Positions 8,994 to 19,515 of a stretch of 39,218 nucleotides of DNA are shown one piece after another. Position numbers and translations under genes: made by a program. Position 1 is the first letter of the stretch. Each line of letters starts with the position of its first letter. The notes beneath the pieces are model-generated. The model worked only from the letters and a program-made list of their open reading frames with translations, had not been told where the DNA came from and made no database searches. The stretch spans positions 1 to 39,218 of the forward strand of contig MSJI02000739.1 in NCBI GenBank assembly GCA_001931905.2, written 5' to 3'. Source of the stretch: Cladosporium sp. IMV 00045 (lineage: Eukaryota; Ascomycota; Dothideomycetes; Cladosporiales; Cladosporiaceae).

Positions 8994-10847
8994 CTACCCA
9001 GCCTTCTCCCCACCTCCACCCCCGTCTCCCTGCTCTCCCTCCCCCTTCCTCCCCAACAACCCCCAAGGCAAACTCCGCCTTATCCTCTCCCCGACCACAC
9101 CAAACTGACTACTCCTCCTCCTCCCTTTCCTCCCCTCCTCCTCCTCCACCCTCAAAACCTCCCTCTCCCTCGCCGCACTCTCGCTAGCATCCCACTCCCT
9201 CACCTCCCTCATCCTCTTCTCATCCGGATGGACCAGCTCCTTGACCCCCCTCTCCGCTTTCTTCGCCTGTTTCTTCGTCCGCACGTAGCTCTCCAGCCCC
9301 AGAATGACCGCGTACGAGCGCGAGATCGAGCAGCGGCTCATGTCCGCGCCGAGGTCTTTGAGGTTGCGCACGAATTCGCGGAACGTCCGTACGGGCGGCG
9401 CGTAGTGGCCTGACAAGGGGGAGAGCTTGCGCAGCTGACCGCGCTTGATTTTTACGAGGCCTGCGGCCGCGACGCGCGAGCCGTGGAGGAAGGAGGAGTG
9501 CTGGAAGGCGCCCGATTGTTTGATGCCAAGGTAGATGCGCATGCTGGTGTCGGCGACGAAGATCCAGGTGTTCTTCTTGGTCGTTTTGCGGAGGAGGTGG
9601 TTCATCACGCTGTTGGTGGAGAGGTGGGAGAGTTTCGCTAGGCCTTTGGCGTCGTGGAGCTCGTCGTTGGTGTATTTGGATGAGTCTTCTTGTTTGCCTG
9701 TGCCGATTGAGGAGAGGGAGGAGAGGGAGGCCGCATCGGAGTCGGAGTCATCGGGAGGTGGGAGGGGGTCTTTCACGCCGGTGGTCACTTCGCGCCAGGT
9801 GGGCGTTGGGTCGTCGATGGGGACGATGCCGTCGATGCTGTCCCTGAACTCGAGAGAGGTGGTGACTAGGAGGTCGTTCTTGGTGAACCTGAAGCGACCC
9901 GTGTCGTCCACATGAATGAGATACTTCTGCCTTTCTTCGCGAGAGAGATAGCGAACCAACTCCGTGTCCAGGCGCTTGCGAGGTCTATCCGGTAAATCAA
10001 GATTCTTCCCTTCGCCGTAGTCGAGCCAATAAAAGAAGTTCTCATGCGTCTCTGACTGCTTCCACTCATGATGATATCGCCGCAAGTTGCTTCCATATCT
10101 GTGCTTGTGATCCACCATTTCCAGAAAATAGTCCAGGCCCATGGTTTTCGCGTACTTCTCCCTTCGCTTCTTTTCCCTCAACCTGCGCGCTCGCGACAGC
10201 TGTTTCTCCTCGTCGTTGTCGCCCTCAAGCTCGCTTTCAGACGTATCATCGCTCCCAGCTCGATGCGCCACGGCAGCGGCTCGTTTCCAGCGTTCGCGAG
10301 CAGGCGTCGCATTGGGAGATTGCATGCTGGCATGTCGATGATCAGCGCGAGATTTCGGAGCCGTCGCACTGTTGTATTTCGCTAAGCTACATGTCAGCTA
10401 GCCGTATACTTCATCGTTCAAAGTCGCAGTATTCGATCCCCTACCTTCTTTGAGCGCCTGTCGCACCAGTCAGCATGGACATTCTCTTTTCCAAGAAACA
10501 TCTCTTTATCTTCTTCCCGGAACTCCCAAAAGGAAAAACGCAAGCTCTCATCTTACTTCAATCCACCGTGTACTCGGGTCCGTGGAAAACCCACGCATGG
10601 CCCTCCTCGTCCTGTGCCCACGATAATTCCTCTGTATCACCACCGCCGCTTTATTCCTACTCTGATCCTCAGAACCGGCCTCTTTCGACCGTCGTCGCTC
10701 GGCTCTCGCCGCCAGTCTCTCCGCCGCCCGGGCATTTTGCTTCCTGGCGATCTCGGCCAGCACTTCAGGCGCGGGAAGGGCGAGCGGATCGGCCGCTGCT
10801 GAGGTTGGGGTGGTGGTGTTCTTGTCGGTCTGCGGTGTGTCGCACAT
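8994..10847 (-). CDS. IQ-motif protein related to plant IQM family
   Basis: Three exons: 10847-10557, 10457-10445 (13-nt microexon) and 10381-8994. Introns of 99 and 63 nt have GTAAGA/CAG and GTAGGG/TAG ends; the spliced product is 563 residues. Exon 1 encodes an Arg/Ala-rich helix and an IQ calmodulin-binding motif at about residues 67-85 (AAVVIQRNYRGHRTRRAM). The junction reads RWIE-ALKEA-KYNS. The central part carries blocks I recognise from plant IQM proteins: HRYGSNLRRYHHEW, FFYWLDYGEGKNLDLP, a beta-rich stretch, IYLGIKQSGAFQHSSFLHG, LSPLSGHYAPPVRTFREF. The C-terminus is charged and Gly-rich. A calmodulin-binding role is inferred from the IQ motif; the biochemical activity is unknown to me. 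The acidic Ser/Asp-rich linker near residue 310 looks disordered. Confidence 0.9.
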
Positions 10848-11538
10848 GTTTTGTCGTTGCTTTTTGACGACTGTGCACGCAGCCGCCTGTGTGTGCGTCC
10901 AAGCGGCACGGGTGCTTGCTTGCTTGTTTTCTCGTCCCCTACCTGTTGTGTATTACGACTCACTCGTCACGGGTAATGGATGCCCCACTGCTCGGAGCCC
11001 TATAGCGGGGTGTGGGACGATAAGGCTGGCTAGGCGTTGCGTCACACACGCTCTGAAGGAAGAAACATGAACCCTGGCTCGTGGTCAGAGCGGACTCGGG
11101 TAAAGCTTCCAAACTAAATTAAGGTAAGCTCACGAGCAAAAGGTTGCAACAAAACAAGTTTTTGTCACTCGCCATGCGTCACTGAACATTGGCGGATGTT
11201 ACTCGAGGTGGCTGGGAGCCACGATTTGGGAGGTGTGGCGTCGGATCATGAGAATCGAGAAAAGGTAAGGAAAAGCAGTGAAAGAGGGGGAGTCGTGAGG
11301 CATGGAGATCGAGGGTGTTGTGTGCTGCCCGTCGGTAGCATCCGTGGTATACAGTCATGGACATGAAGTAGAATTAAACGGGATAAGAAGATACAGAATG
11401 AAGAATTGAGAATGAAGAAGAATTAATTCATCAAGTGGTATCAAACGTTTAGCATCATCCATCCCAAGAGGCCTCCCAGCAAAAGACATCACCCATGACA
11501 AAACGCCGTTCATCCCCCACCATCGCAATCTCACACAC
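10848..11538. other. Intergenic: IQM-like promoter and HTH-gene 3' flank
   Basis: Both flanking genes are on the minus strand, so this holds the upstream region of the IQ-motif gene (near 10848) and the 3' UTR of the helix-turn-helix gene (near 11539). Nothing else is recognisable; short open frames look like shadows. Confidence 0.6.
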
Positions 11539-13312
11539 TCACATCACCATGCCATTCTCATGCCCCGGAGGCATTTGCCCATAAGGCAGCATGGCAGGAT
11601 GATGGTTGTCCATCATCGGATAAGGCGCAGGTTGCTGGTGATGCATCATAGGCGGGTTGCCATAGATGGGCTGTCCATGCTGCGCGCCCATCTGCGGATC
11701 CGGCACGGGCTCGTAGTGCATCTGCTCGTCGGGCGGTGGAGGCGGCGGAGGCTGCTGCTGTTGTTGCTGCTGCGCGCCCGCTTGAGCCTGCATGCTCGCG
11801 TGCGCGACGTGCATGGCTGGGTCGGCATGGTGGTGAGGATCAAGGCCACCGTCGTCCTGCGCGTCCTGCAAATCGTCTCCCGCGAGGATGTTGCCCGCTT
11901 GCTCGCCTGTGTAGTCGTCGGCTTTCTGCCATCCGCTGAACCCGTCGCCGCGGCTGATGATCTCGCCCGTCTTTTGCATTTTCGTGCGCAGCTGGCCCAT
12001 CTTGCGCTTCATGCGCTCGCGTAGCATTTCGTCGTGGATGTTGCGATCCCAGTCGCCGCTTTGGAGGTCGACGAGCTGGTAGAGCTCGCGGTACATCGCC
12101 TCGAAGGGCTCGATGTTGTTCACGCTGAAGGTGTAGTAGCCGTAGCGGTGCATGATGTTCGCCAACTCTGCTTGCGCCCGCAGTGGCCAAATGTCCTTGC
12201 TCTGCACCCATTCCGCCGTGAGGTGTTCACGACGTCTGCTGCGACGCTCGAGATCGCGTAGCATGCGTTCCTGTCTCTCTGCCGTTCTGCGCTTTGATTC
12301 CTCGATCTTCTTCTTACTGCGCGAGTCGCGTTTCTGCGGCGCGCTTCCGCCAGGCATAAATGGCTTGAAAAGTGTGCTTGGTGTGGTGTTGACACTCGAA
12401 GCTGCAGACGTCTTGCGAGCTGGTGTGCTTAAGCTCTTGCTTTGCTGTAACCTGCGCATCTTGAGTTTGAGCTCAATTTCGCGCTTCTCCAGTTCGATTT
12501 GCTTCAATTGCAGCTGCAGCGTCTCCTCATCGTCTGCGTCATCATCTTGCTCCAGTTCAGCATCCAAGGGCGCGGGCTGTTGCTGCGGTTGCAATTGCTG
12601 TGGTGGAGGCGGGTAGGATGCATTGGTAAGGGCTTGCGCAAGCGTCAGCTCCGCCTGGTGGTTCTGATTCTGATTGTGGCTATTCTGAGGCGTCAAGTCC
12701 GGCATAGCAGAGTACGGACTCTGGTATATCTCGTCGTCCACTGGAGGCGCTGGAGCAGCAGTAGGAGGAGGCGGCGGCGGCGGCGGCGCAGTAGGCGACT
12801 GGGTGTGACTCGCAGTCGGCTCACTGTTTGTGACACCGGGAGGAACGTGATGCTTAAACCCCTTTCTGAATCTGATTCCGGTCTGGCCCTTGCGTTCGAA
12901 GACTCGACGGATGGTGCGTGTGCCGACGACTATCTTGTACGTCTCGTAAAGCCACCAGAGCATGTCGTCGACCGACATGTGCGGTTTGTCTTTGACATGT
13001 TCGAATAGCGCCTGAAAGTGAAAGAGCGAATCGTCAGCTCATTACTCACTGCTTCATGACCACAATGGTCCCATCGTCCAACAGCTCTTCCACACAACTC
13101 ACATTCTCAACCTCCGGATTAAGCACGCGATGTCTCCCCGTCCTGCTCTCCGGCGGCTTTCCTATCCTCCCGGTGCGCTCGAGCTCCATCTTCCATCGAC
13201 GGATGGTGCGATCCGACACGCCGGTCTCCTTCTCAATGGTCTCCTCATCGCGTCCGGCTTCCAGCAGGACTTTGACGCGGTCGCGTTGGTCCTGGTTGTA
13301 GGCCTTGCCCAT
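11539..13312 (-). CDS. Helix-turn-helix protein, likely domesticated transposase DNA-binding region
   Basis: Two exons, 13312-13103 and 13011-11539, give 560 residues. The 91-nt intron (GTGAGT donor, GAGCTGAC branch, TTTCAG acceptor) is the only joint I found that keeps phase. Residues 1-70 form a homeodomain-like HTH (QDQRDRVKVLLEAGRDEE, TGVSDRTIRRWKMELERTG). The splice joins VLNPEVEN to ALFEHVKDKPHMSVDDML, then VVGTRTIRRVFERKG, giving a second winged-HTH unit at about residues 70-112. This paired arrangement is typical of Tc1/mariner-like fungal transposases. No DDE catalytic domain follows. Instead there are Pro and Gln tracts, a Leu/Glu/Lys coiled coil (about 231-261), a basic RSKKKIEESKRRTAERQER region, a conserved-looking block with HRYGYYTFSVNNIEPFEAMY, and a poly-Gln/poly-Pro/His/Met tail. 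I infer a nuclear DNA-binding regulator; target unknown. Confidence 0.85.
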
Positions 13313-14050
13313 TTGTCGCGAGTGCCTCCCAGTGAGGGTGTCAATAGATAGTGAGTGTCAATGATCTTGGTCGTGAGTGACAAAACGATATGCTGTGATG
13401 ACAAAGTGGTGGTGGGCCACAAAGCTTGCCGACTCTCTCGCGTAGCACGTGGCTTGGGTTGGGAAAGTGCGGAGAGAGTGCGCCGACTGCAGGATGTTAA
13501 CTGCACTTCGAATACTTCACTTACCTCTCGAGTCTCGATACATGTAGGTCACAGACTCTGAATCTTGTATGCTTATTATGATCGTGTTGGAACACTGTTA
13601 CGAGGAATTTCGAAGCAGTGAGAAGGAACACAGAAGAATGATCCTACCAAACTCCAAATCCATCAATGCGTTGAATCTCAGCTGGTGTAAGAACATATCT
13701 CATACCTCTATTAAATCCCCTCCTCAGTATCTCATGCGTGAAGTAAATGAATTATTCTCTCCCACTCTCCATTCCAATCCCTCAATGTTTCCATTGAAGG
13801 ATCAGACAAGATTCCCCATCAATTTTCATTACCTTGATCTTCTCCCTCGTCGGTCTCTCTTCCAAAAAGGCATCCATGCCACCAGCTACGACGCTTGAAC
13901 GCACGCAAACAAAAACATAATATCCAAGATGACCACCCAACCAAAACCATGCATTCCAGACCCAGCAGGCAATCTGCGACATCAAACATCCATGCAAGCA
14001 TATCGAGGGCAAAACCCCTCGCCCCCTTCCTTACAAGTGATTCAAACTTC
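13313..14050. other. Intergenic: HTH-gene promoter and ceramide synthase 3' flank
   Basis: No gene supported. Open frames here (such as 13569-13898 plus) lack any family signature. The part next to 13313 is upstream of the HTH gene; the part next to 14051 is the ceramide synthase 3' UTR. Confidence 0.6.
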
Positions 14051-15644
14051 CTACCTCTTCCTCCTAACAACATCCTCCTTCCCCTTAACCTCCACGCCCG
14101 TAAAAGGCGCCTGAGCCTCAACCGGACTGACCGGCTCCCCATTAAGCGTAAAACTCGGCTTTAGCTGACCATTTCCCCTCTTCTCCTCCTGCTCCAGCTG
14201 CTCCTCCTCCTCCTCCTCTTCCTCATCATCACTCCTCTCATCCTTCTGCACGCCACTGAACAGCGCGCGGTACAGGATGCGCAAGATCAGGAAAATCCAG
14301 AAGATGTTCACCATCTGCAGCATGGCCAGCAGGGCGAAGGTGATGCTCTGCGAAATCCAGCACTTGTACTGCTGCGTGTCCCAGTTGAGCGTGTAGGAGC
14401 CGACGGTGGCGAATTCGCCGTTGGGCAGCATCGAGTAGAGGATTTTCAGGTTGATGAAGTGCCGCATGTAGGACCACACGCCGATGAAGGTGATGAAGTA
14501 GGGGATGGTGAAGGAGGAGTCGAGGTAGTTGAGGATTTTGGAGGTCTGTTTGTTGGGATTGTTAGAGATTCATCTTGAGATTCGCAAGAGAATGAACATG
14601 GAGTAATGGGCAAACTTACGGCGAGGAAGAAGTCACTGATGTCGTGCGTGATATACACAGCAATCCCCATGTAAGTGAAATGAAAGCGGTAGCTCAGCCC
14701 GATCAGCGCGAGCGTGATGATGTGGTGCAGCACCAGCTCCTTGAAGTCCTTGCGCGGCTTCTCCAGCTGCAGCATGAGCACGATGGCCTGCTGGGCCCAG
14801 TACGCGGCCTGCAAGAGGTAGTAGATCTTGAAGCAGGCCTCGTGCGCGCGGTGCGGGAAGCCCTCGTACATGCCCGCCGTGTTGAAGTACCACACGGGCG
14901 TGCGCGCCATGACCCACAGACCGAAGGGGCCGAACACCGCGAAGTACATGGCCGTGTACGCCTGCTCCATGAAGCGCGCCTGCTTGCCGCGGCTCTTGAT
15001 GCCGGCGCGGATGGCGAGCGGGCGGATCAGGCGCTGCATGCAGAACTCGCGGGTGAAGGTGAAGACGATGGTGTAGAAGGCGACGAAGGCGAAGTCCTTC
15101 TTGCCCTTGCCGTACTGTGTCGGGTTGCCGATGTGCGTGGGGAGGGTGTTGGTGCGCTCATGGAGGGCAGGGTTGGCGTAGGAGAGGTGAAGGGCAGGGT
15201 ACAGAGGGTTGTGCTCGCCGGGGGAGATGTAGTAGGCGGCCAGCAGGATGAGGAGGAGCAGGAGGGGCATGGACCAGGTGTGCTTGAGCGACATGCGCTT
15301 CCACCGCTTGAACAAGCTCTTTGCCTTGCGCCGTTTCGAACGTTTCTGCGAGGAGCCATGGGTTGTCAGCCTACAGCTGGTCTGGTGGACGGCAGGGCGG
15401 AAGGTTGTTGCATTAGGTATTGAATATAACAACATACACCACTCGCAGGACTGATTTCTTCTTGTCTCGTCGCCAATGCGCCCACGCCAGTATCTCCTCT
15501 CGGGTCGCTGCCTAAGTTCGAGCTCTTTCTCCGCCGACCCATCGTTTGGACATTGTTCGCGCTGCCGTTGGACGATGTCAGGTTCCTCGCCGGATTCGCA
15601 GAGACTGGAGGGAAGGCCTCGGTTTTCGCAGGCGCCATGGTCAC
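14051..15644 (-). CDS. LAG1: Ceramide synthase, LAG1/LAC1 type (TLC domain)
   Basis: Three exons, 15644-15438, 15345-14620 and 14545-14051 (introns 92 and 74 nt, GTATGT/CAG and GTAAGT/CAG, all phase 0), give 475 residues. The enzyme joins a fatty acyl-CoA to a sphingoid base in the ER membrane to make (dihydro)ceramide. A basic N-terminal region (KRSKRRKAKSLFKRWKR) precedes the first membrane segment (SMPLLLLLILLAAYYI). The TLC domain follows with several hydrophobic spans. The diagnostic Lag1 motif starts with the His pair at about 276-277 (HHIITLALIGLSYRF) and ends in THDISDFFLA, whose two Asp residues are normally essential; all are present. The tail has a Glu/Asp run and ends RRKR, cytosolic in this family. 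Most fungi have two such genes; the LAG1/LAC1 label does not settle which paralogue this is. Confidence 0.95.
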
Positions 15645-16225
15645 GAGATCTGTTCTGGTATAGCGTAGGAAGAAAGACTCGAGAGAGACGACGTAGTTTC
15701 GTTTATTAGAAAAGCAGGGGGCCGCCGACGCAGCACTAATGAAGCGCTAGAACTGTGTAATTTTAAAGTCCATCTATTTAATAATTCGGAAGCTGCGGGT
15801 CGCGCAGCACGTGCTTTGATTCCCCACGCTCCGATGCATCAAGCCATTCGATAGACGAGTGGCCGGCGATCACTTCACGGCTTGACATGTTAGGCAATCC
15901 CATCGTCCTCATGTCTCTGCTTCATGGCCTTGAGAGTTTGGCTCCTGCGTTCGTGAAGAAGGTCCGAGGGCGATGTCGTAGGAGGCTTGCACGATGCTGA
16001 CAGTCATCATTCGTTGCAGGGGAACAAGACAAGATGAACAAGACAATCGAGTGGGCTTGTTAACGATTTTGTTTCTGCCAGTCATCTGCCCAGTAATTCT
16101 TCCCATAGCACGCCGGGGTATCATATCATCATAACCATCACGCTCACTGCCGTGGCGAGTCCTCCAAACGCCTCGAAAATCAAGTCCGCCCGACTTGCAG
16201 AACTTCCCACCAGAGCGACATCTAA
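15645..16225. other. Intergenic: ceramide synthase promoter and RING-gene 3' flank
   Basis: Both neighbours are on the minus strand. The sequence contains no frame that resembles a protein family and no tRNA-like fold that I can see. A locally AT-rich patch lies at about 15755-15790. Confidence 0.55.
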
Positions 16226-17360
16226 TTATCTATTGTGTGCCTGCCTTCCTTTTGACTTGAAAGCGCTCTTCTTCAAGAAATTGATCGAAATGACCTGATT
16301 AGCCTTCTTACGGTTGATCGCCTTCCTGCACGCTGGGCAATTTCCAACCCCGCGATCGTTGTTCTTCTCTGACGCCATTAAAGCCCTGGTCAGGCATTCA
16401 TGGCAGAAAATGTGGCCTGAAAAGAGATATTGTCAGTAATTGCTCTTCTGTGGAAGTGCCTAGATACGATTCCGACTCACCGCACGAGGATATTGTTGCG
16501 TTGGTGTAGTTTTCCAGGCATATTATGCATGTCCGCTGTCCAATCCTCACCACGCCATCATCCTTCTTCGCCTCTTGCATCTTGAGCGCTTCTTGTTGTT
16601 GCGCTTTGAGGAGTTCTTCATCCGCCGAGGGTGCCTCGTCTTGCAAGTCTTCATCTTCCAATAAGACCGCCGATATGGAAGCTCGCTTTGCGCGCTTGCT
16701 CGCCGATCCTGCGTCGCCCCCAGTACTTGTTGAGCTTCTCTTGCGAGTCCTGGACTGCTGGGTGCCACTTGCTGTGGGCATGGTTGGCGACTGTGTGAGA
16801 TCGACGAGGTTGCTGTTGCGAGACTGGCGGCGATTGTAAGGAGCCATGTCGTCTTCGTCGTCTGTGTCGGAGTGGAGGACCTGAGGATAGGTTTGCGGTA
16901 TTTGCTGATGGTGGGTATGCTGATCCTGATTATCGGAACGAAGCAGTGTCACAGGGTTGAGGGTTTCTGCTGGGGGAGAGGTAGGCACAGGTACACCCCT
17001 GTTGCTTTGTCGCGGAGGTGAACGTAGATCTTGTGATGTGGTGTGGTGTTGGTCTGTCTCTCCGTGATTTGTGACGGGATCGGCGCTTCGCTGATCAGGA
17101 AAGGTTGAATTTGAGAAGACTTGTTGGTTGTTGTCGGTGAAAGTCAAGGGCCGGTCGTCCTCATCATTCACAGCTCGAGAGCGTGGTGCATATGCGACGC
17201 CCACTCCATGATCTGAAGAAGGCTCAATCCAGGTGTCGGATGACCACACACCAAGACCGTCGGCATCCGCAAAACCATTCAGGCCAGCCCATATTCCACC
17301 ATCGTTGTCAGGAAGCTCATCGCCTTGTGTTTGAAGAGGGGCGAAGTTCCATTCCGCCAT
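16226..17360 (-). CDS. Slx8-like C-terminal RING-finger E3 ubiquitin ligase
   Basis: Two exons, 17360-16481 and 16416-16226 (64-nt intron, GTGAGT/CAG, inside the Gly codon of the RING), give 356 residues. The C-terminal RING reads TCIICLENYTNATISSCG then HIFCHECL, with a later NCPACRKAINRKK: all eight C3HC4 ligands are present. A long Ser/Thr/Gln/Asp-rich disordered N-terminus plus a C-terminal RING ending in an Ile/Leu-Lys tail is the layout of Slx8/RNF4 SUMO-targeted ligases, which ubiquitinate SUMO-modified nuclear proteins during DNA repair. I see short hydrophobic-acidic patches (SAVLLEDEDLQDE) that could be SUMO-interacting motifs. The frame is open upstream to 17549 and would add 63 residues including a hydrophobic span. 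I prefer Met at 17360 (MAEWNF) because Slx8-type proteins are soluble. Confidence 0.8.
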
Positions 17361-17719
17361 TTGATGAAGCGCTCGCAAGCCGCCTCTTCCTGCCGACCAG
17401 CGCGACGCCTGTACGTACCCGGGCTGTGCAGGACAGACAACAGTACTGTCCAGAAATGACAGATAGAAGAGGAAATAGACAGTCGCGCAGAGCAGATAAA
17501 TGGGCAAAAAAGATCTCGGTGTCAGGTTAAAGAGACAAGACAAGCTCACCCTTCACTTCTGGCGGGCGGCAAAGGGTAACAAATGATGTAAGATCTTAAC
17601 TAATAGTTAAGCTTTCGAGCTAGTAATTCTTAATCAAACCGAGGTCGAGACTTTTCTGCCCAGCGCTAATTATTACTGTACTGCACATCATCAAGGGACC
17701 AACTTCATGGCAATACTCC
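17361..17719. promoter_or_regulatory. Shared divergent promoter, RING gene / pseudouridine synthase gene
   Basis: The 359 bp between the two divergent starts must carry both promoters. The side near 17560-17720 is AT-rich and contains a perfect inverted repeat (see 17595-17611). If the longer RING-gene start at 17549 is used, only 170 bp separate the genes. Confidence 0.6.
17595..17611. promoter_or_regulatory. Perfect 8-bp inverted repeat
   Basis: CTTAACTA-A-TAGTTAAG: two exact 8-base arms around one base, within the AT-rich centre of a divergent promoter. It could be a dimeric transcription-factor site; the factor is unknown. A chance palindrome in AT-rich DNA remains possible. Confidence 0.45.
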
Positions 17720-19292
17720 ATGCGAAATAACTTCTCGTCCATCACAAGGCGCACCATTCTCTGCGGCTCAACCCTGGCTCACACACCGAGATTTGCGGCA
17801 CTCCTTGCCCGCAAAGGACGCCTGGGAACCATGGCCCTTACCGTCGCCGATTCACCATTCCTGGGTCGTCTCGACCCAACACCCACACCCGAGCCTCCTC
17901 CCAAGGTTGCAATCACGCCCTGCGATCCGTGGCCCCGACCTTACTACTTGGAAGATGGATTGAGAAAAGTTGCGCCTTACCACTACACCTACAACACCAG
18001 CTGCAAGCAAAGATGGAGGGGCAGAGAGATCCTGGAGATCTACCGCGACGAGTTCAGAGATAGACCCGGAGAATACTATGTATGTCACTTGGTCCTTAAA
18101 GAACCGGCTTCTACGCCAGTCTTCCAAGAAGGCAAATCAGGCTTAAAACAATCTCAACTAACACGGCCAGGAAGCTGCCATGAAATCCGGCGCGATCCAA
18201 ATCAACGGCAAACCCGTGCCCTCGACGACCCACAAGGTGAAGAACGGCGACGTCGTTAGCCATACCTTACACCGACACGAGCCGCCGGTGACGGGCAAGC
18301 CCATCAAGATTGTGCACGAAGACGACGACATGATCGTCATCAACAAGCCCGCCGGCGTGCCCGTCCACCCGGCCGGCCGCTACAACTACAACTCGGTCAT
18401 CGAAATCATGCGCGCCGAGCGCGGCCACAACTGGAACCCCATGCCGTGCAACCGCCTGGACCGCCTGACCAGCGGCGTCATGTTCATCGCGAAGCACAGG
18501 AAAGCCGCCGAAGCGCTCGGCAGCAAGATCATGGGCCGCACCGTCCGCAAGGAGTACGTGGCGCGCGTGCGCGGCGAGTTCCCCACGGGCGAAATCGTCT
18601 GCGAGCAGCCCTTGCTCCAGATCTCGCCCAAGCTGGGCCTCAACCGCGTGCGCGCCAACGGCAAGGACGCCCGCACCGTCTTCCGCCGCATGGCCTACTA
18701 CCCACCCGGCGTGGGCGAGGGCAACCCCGACGGCTACAGCATCGTGCGCTGCCTGCCGCTGACGGGCCGCACGCACCAGATCCGCGTGCACCTGCAATTC
18801 CTAGGCCACCCCATTAGCAACGACCCGATCTACAGTAACCAGCGGGTTTTCGGGGCGAATCTGGGTGCGAACTGCGACTCCGGCGACGACGACCAGTCCG
18901 TCATGGAGCGCCTGAGCCGCATGGGCAAGGAAGAGGTGGCCGAGGCGGTCGCCTACCACGACGAAATGGTCGACCAGTACAACCGCAAGAAAGCGGAGAA
19001 GCTGAGCGGCGAGCTGTGCGACGTGTGCGGCACGCAACTCTACACCGATCCCGGCGAGCACGAGCTGGGCATTTACTTGCACGCCAAGAGGTACGCTTGC
19101 ATGGGCGACGAGTGGAGTTACGAGACCGAGTTGCCTGAGTGGTCGCTGCCGCCGCCGGGTGTTGATGGGCCTACCATGCCTACGGAGGAGAGCGATCCGC
19201 TCGCTGGCGATATGGCGAAGCTGGGTTTGGAGGATGATGTGAAGAGCGTGGAAGGTGAGAAGAGCAAGGAGGCCGTTGCAGCGAAGTCATAG
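17720..19292 (+). CDS. RluA-family tRNA pseudouridine synthase (Pus9/Rib2 type)
   Basis: Two exons, 17720-18079 and 18171-19292 (91-nt intron, GTATGT donor, CTAAC branch, CCAG acceptor), give 493 residues. The enzyme isomerises uridine to pseudouridine, in this subfamily at tRNA position 32. The segment about 105-160 resembles an S4-like RNA-binding unit (AAMKSGAIQINGKPVPST). The catalytic motif is NRLDRLTSGVMF with the Asp at about residue 217; INKPAGVPVHP and LPLTGRTHQIRVHLQFLGHP are further family motifs. The C-terminal CDVCGTQLY...LHAKRYAC segment is characteristic of the fungal Pus9 group. The first about 37 residues are Arg/Ser/Thr-rich without acids, like a mitochondrial presequence; Met at 17831 (MALTVADSPF) could start a cytosolic form. 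In yeast, mitochondrial and cytosolic Psi32 need two genes (PUS9, RIB2). Confidence 0.93.
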
Positions 19293-19515
19293 CGGTGTTG
19301 GGAGGACCGTGTTGATTAGGTGATGCAGGAAATTCATTTAGACACGATCTGTGGACGTCGTTAAAAGGGATTCTATGCACTTGGCGACTCTTATGCTACA
19401 GAATAGAGATATCAAAGTCACATATGCCTAAAACATCCAATAACTTTTCAATCCTTTCGGATCAAACACATGCATTTTTTATCCGACCCAGTCCTACCCA
19501 TCCTCTCAAACCAAT
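19293..19515. other. Convergent 3' flanks
   Basis: The 223 bp between the stop of the pseudouridine synthase gene (plus) and the stop of the disulfide isomerase gene (minus) hold both 3' UTRs. It is moderately AT-rich, with no other feature seen. Confidence 0.6.

Noticed and set aside
11735..11775. CAG/GGC-type trinucleotide run as a separate microsatellite
   Set aside because: It is the poly-Gln/poly-Pro coding tract of the HTH protein, with mixed codons.
14644..15423. 259-residue His/Glu/Val-rich plus-strand frame
   Set aside because: It is antisense to the ceramide synthase exon, whose TLC motif is unambiguous.
18267..18797. 176-residue minus-strand frame
   Set aside because: It is antisense to the pseudouridine synthase catalytic domain.
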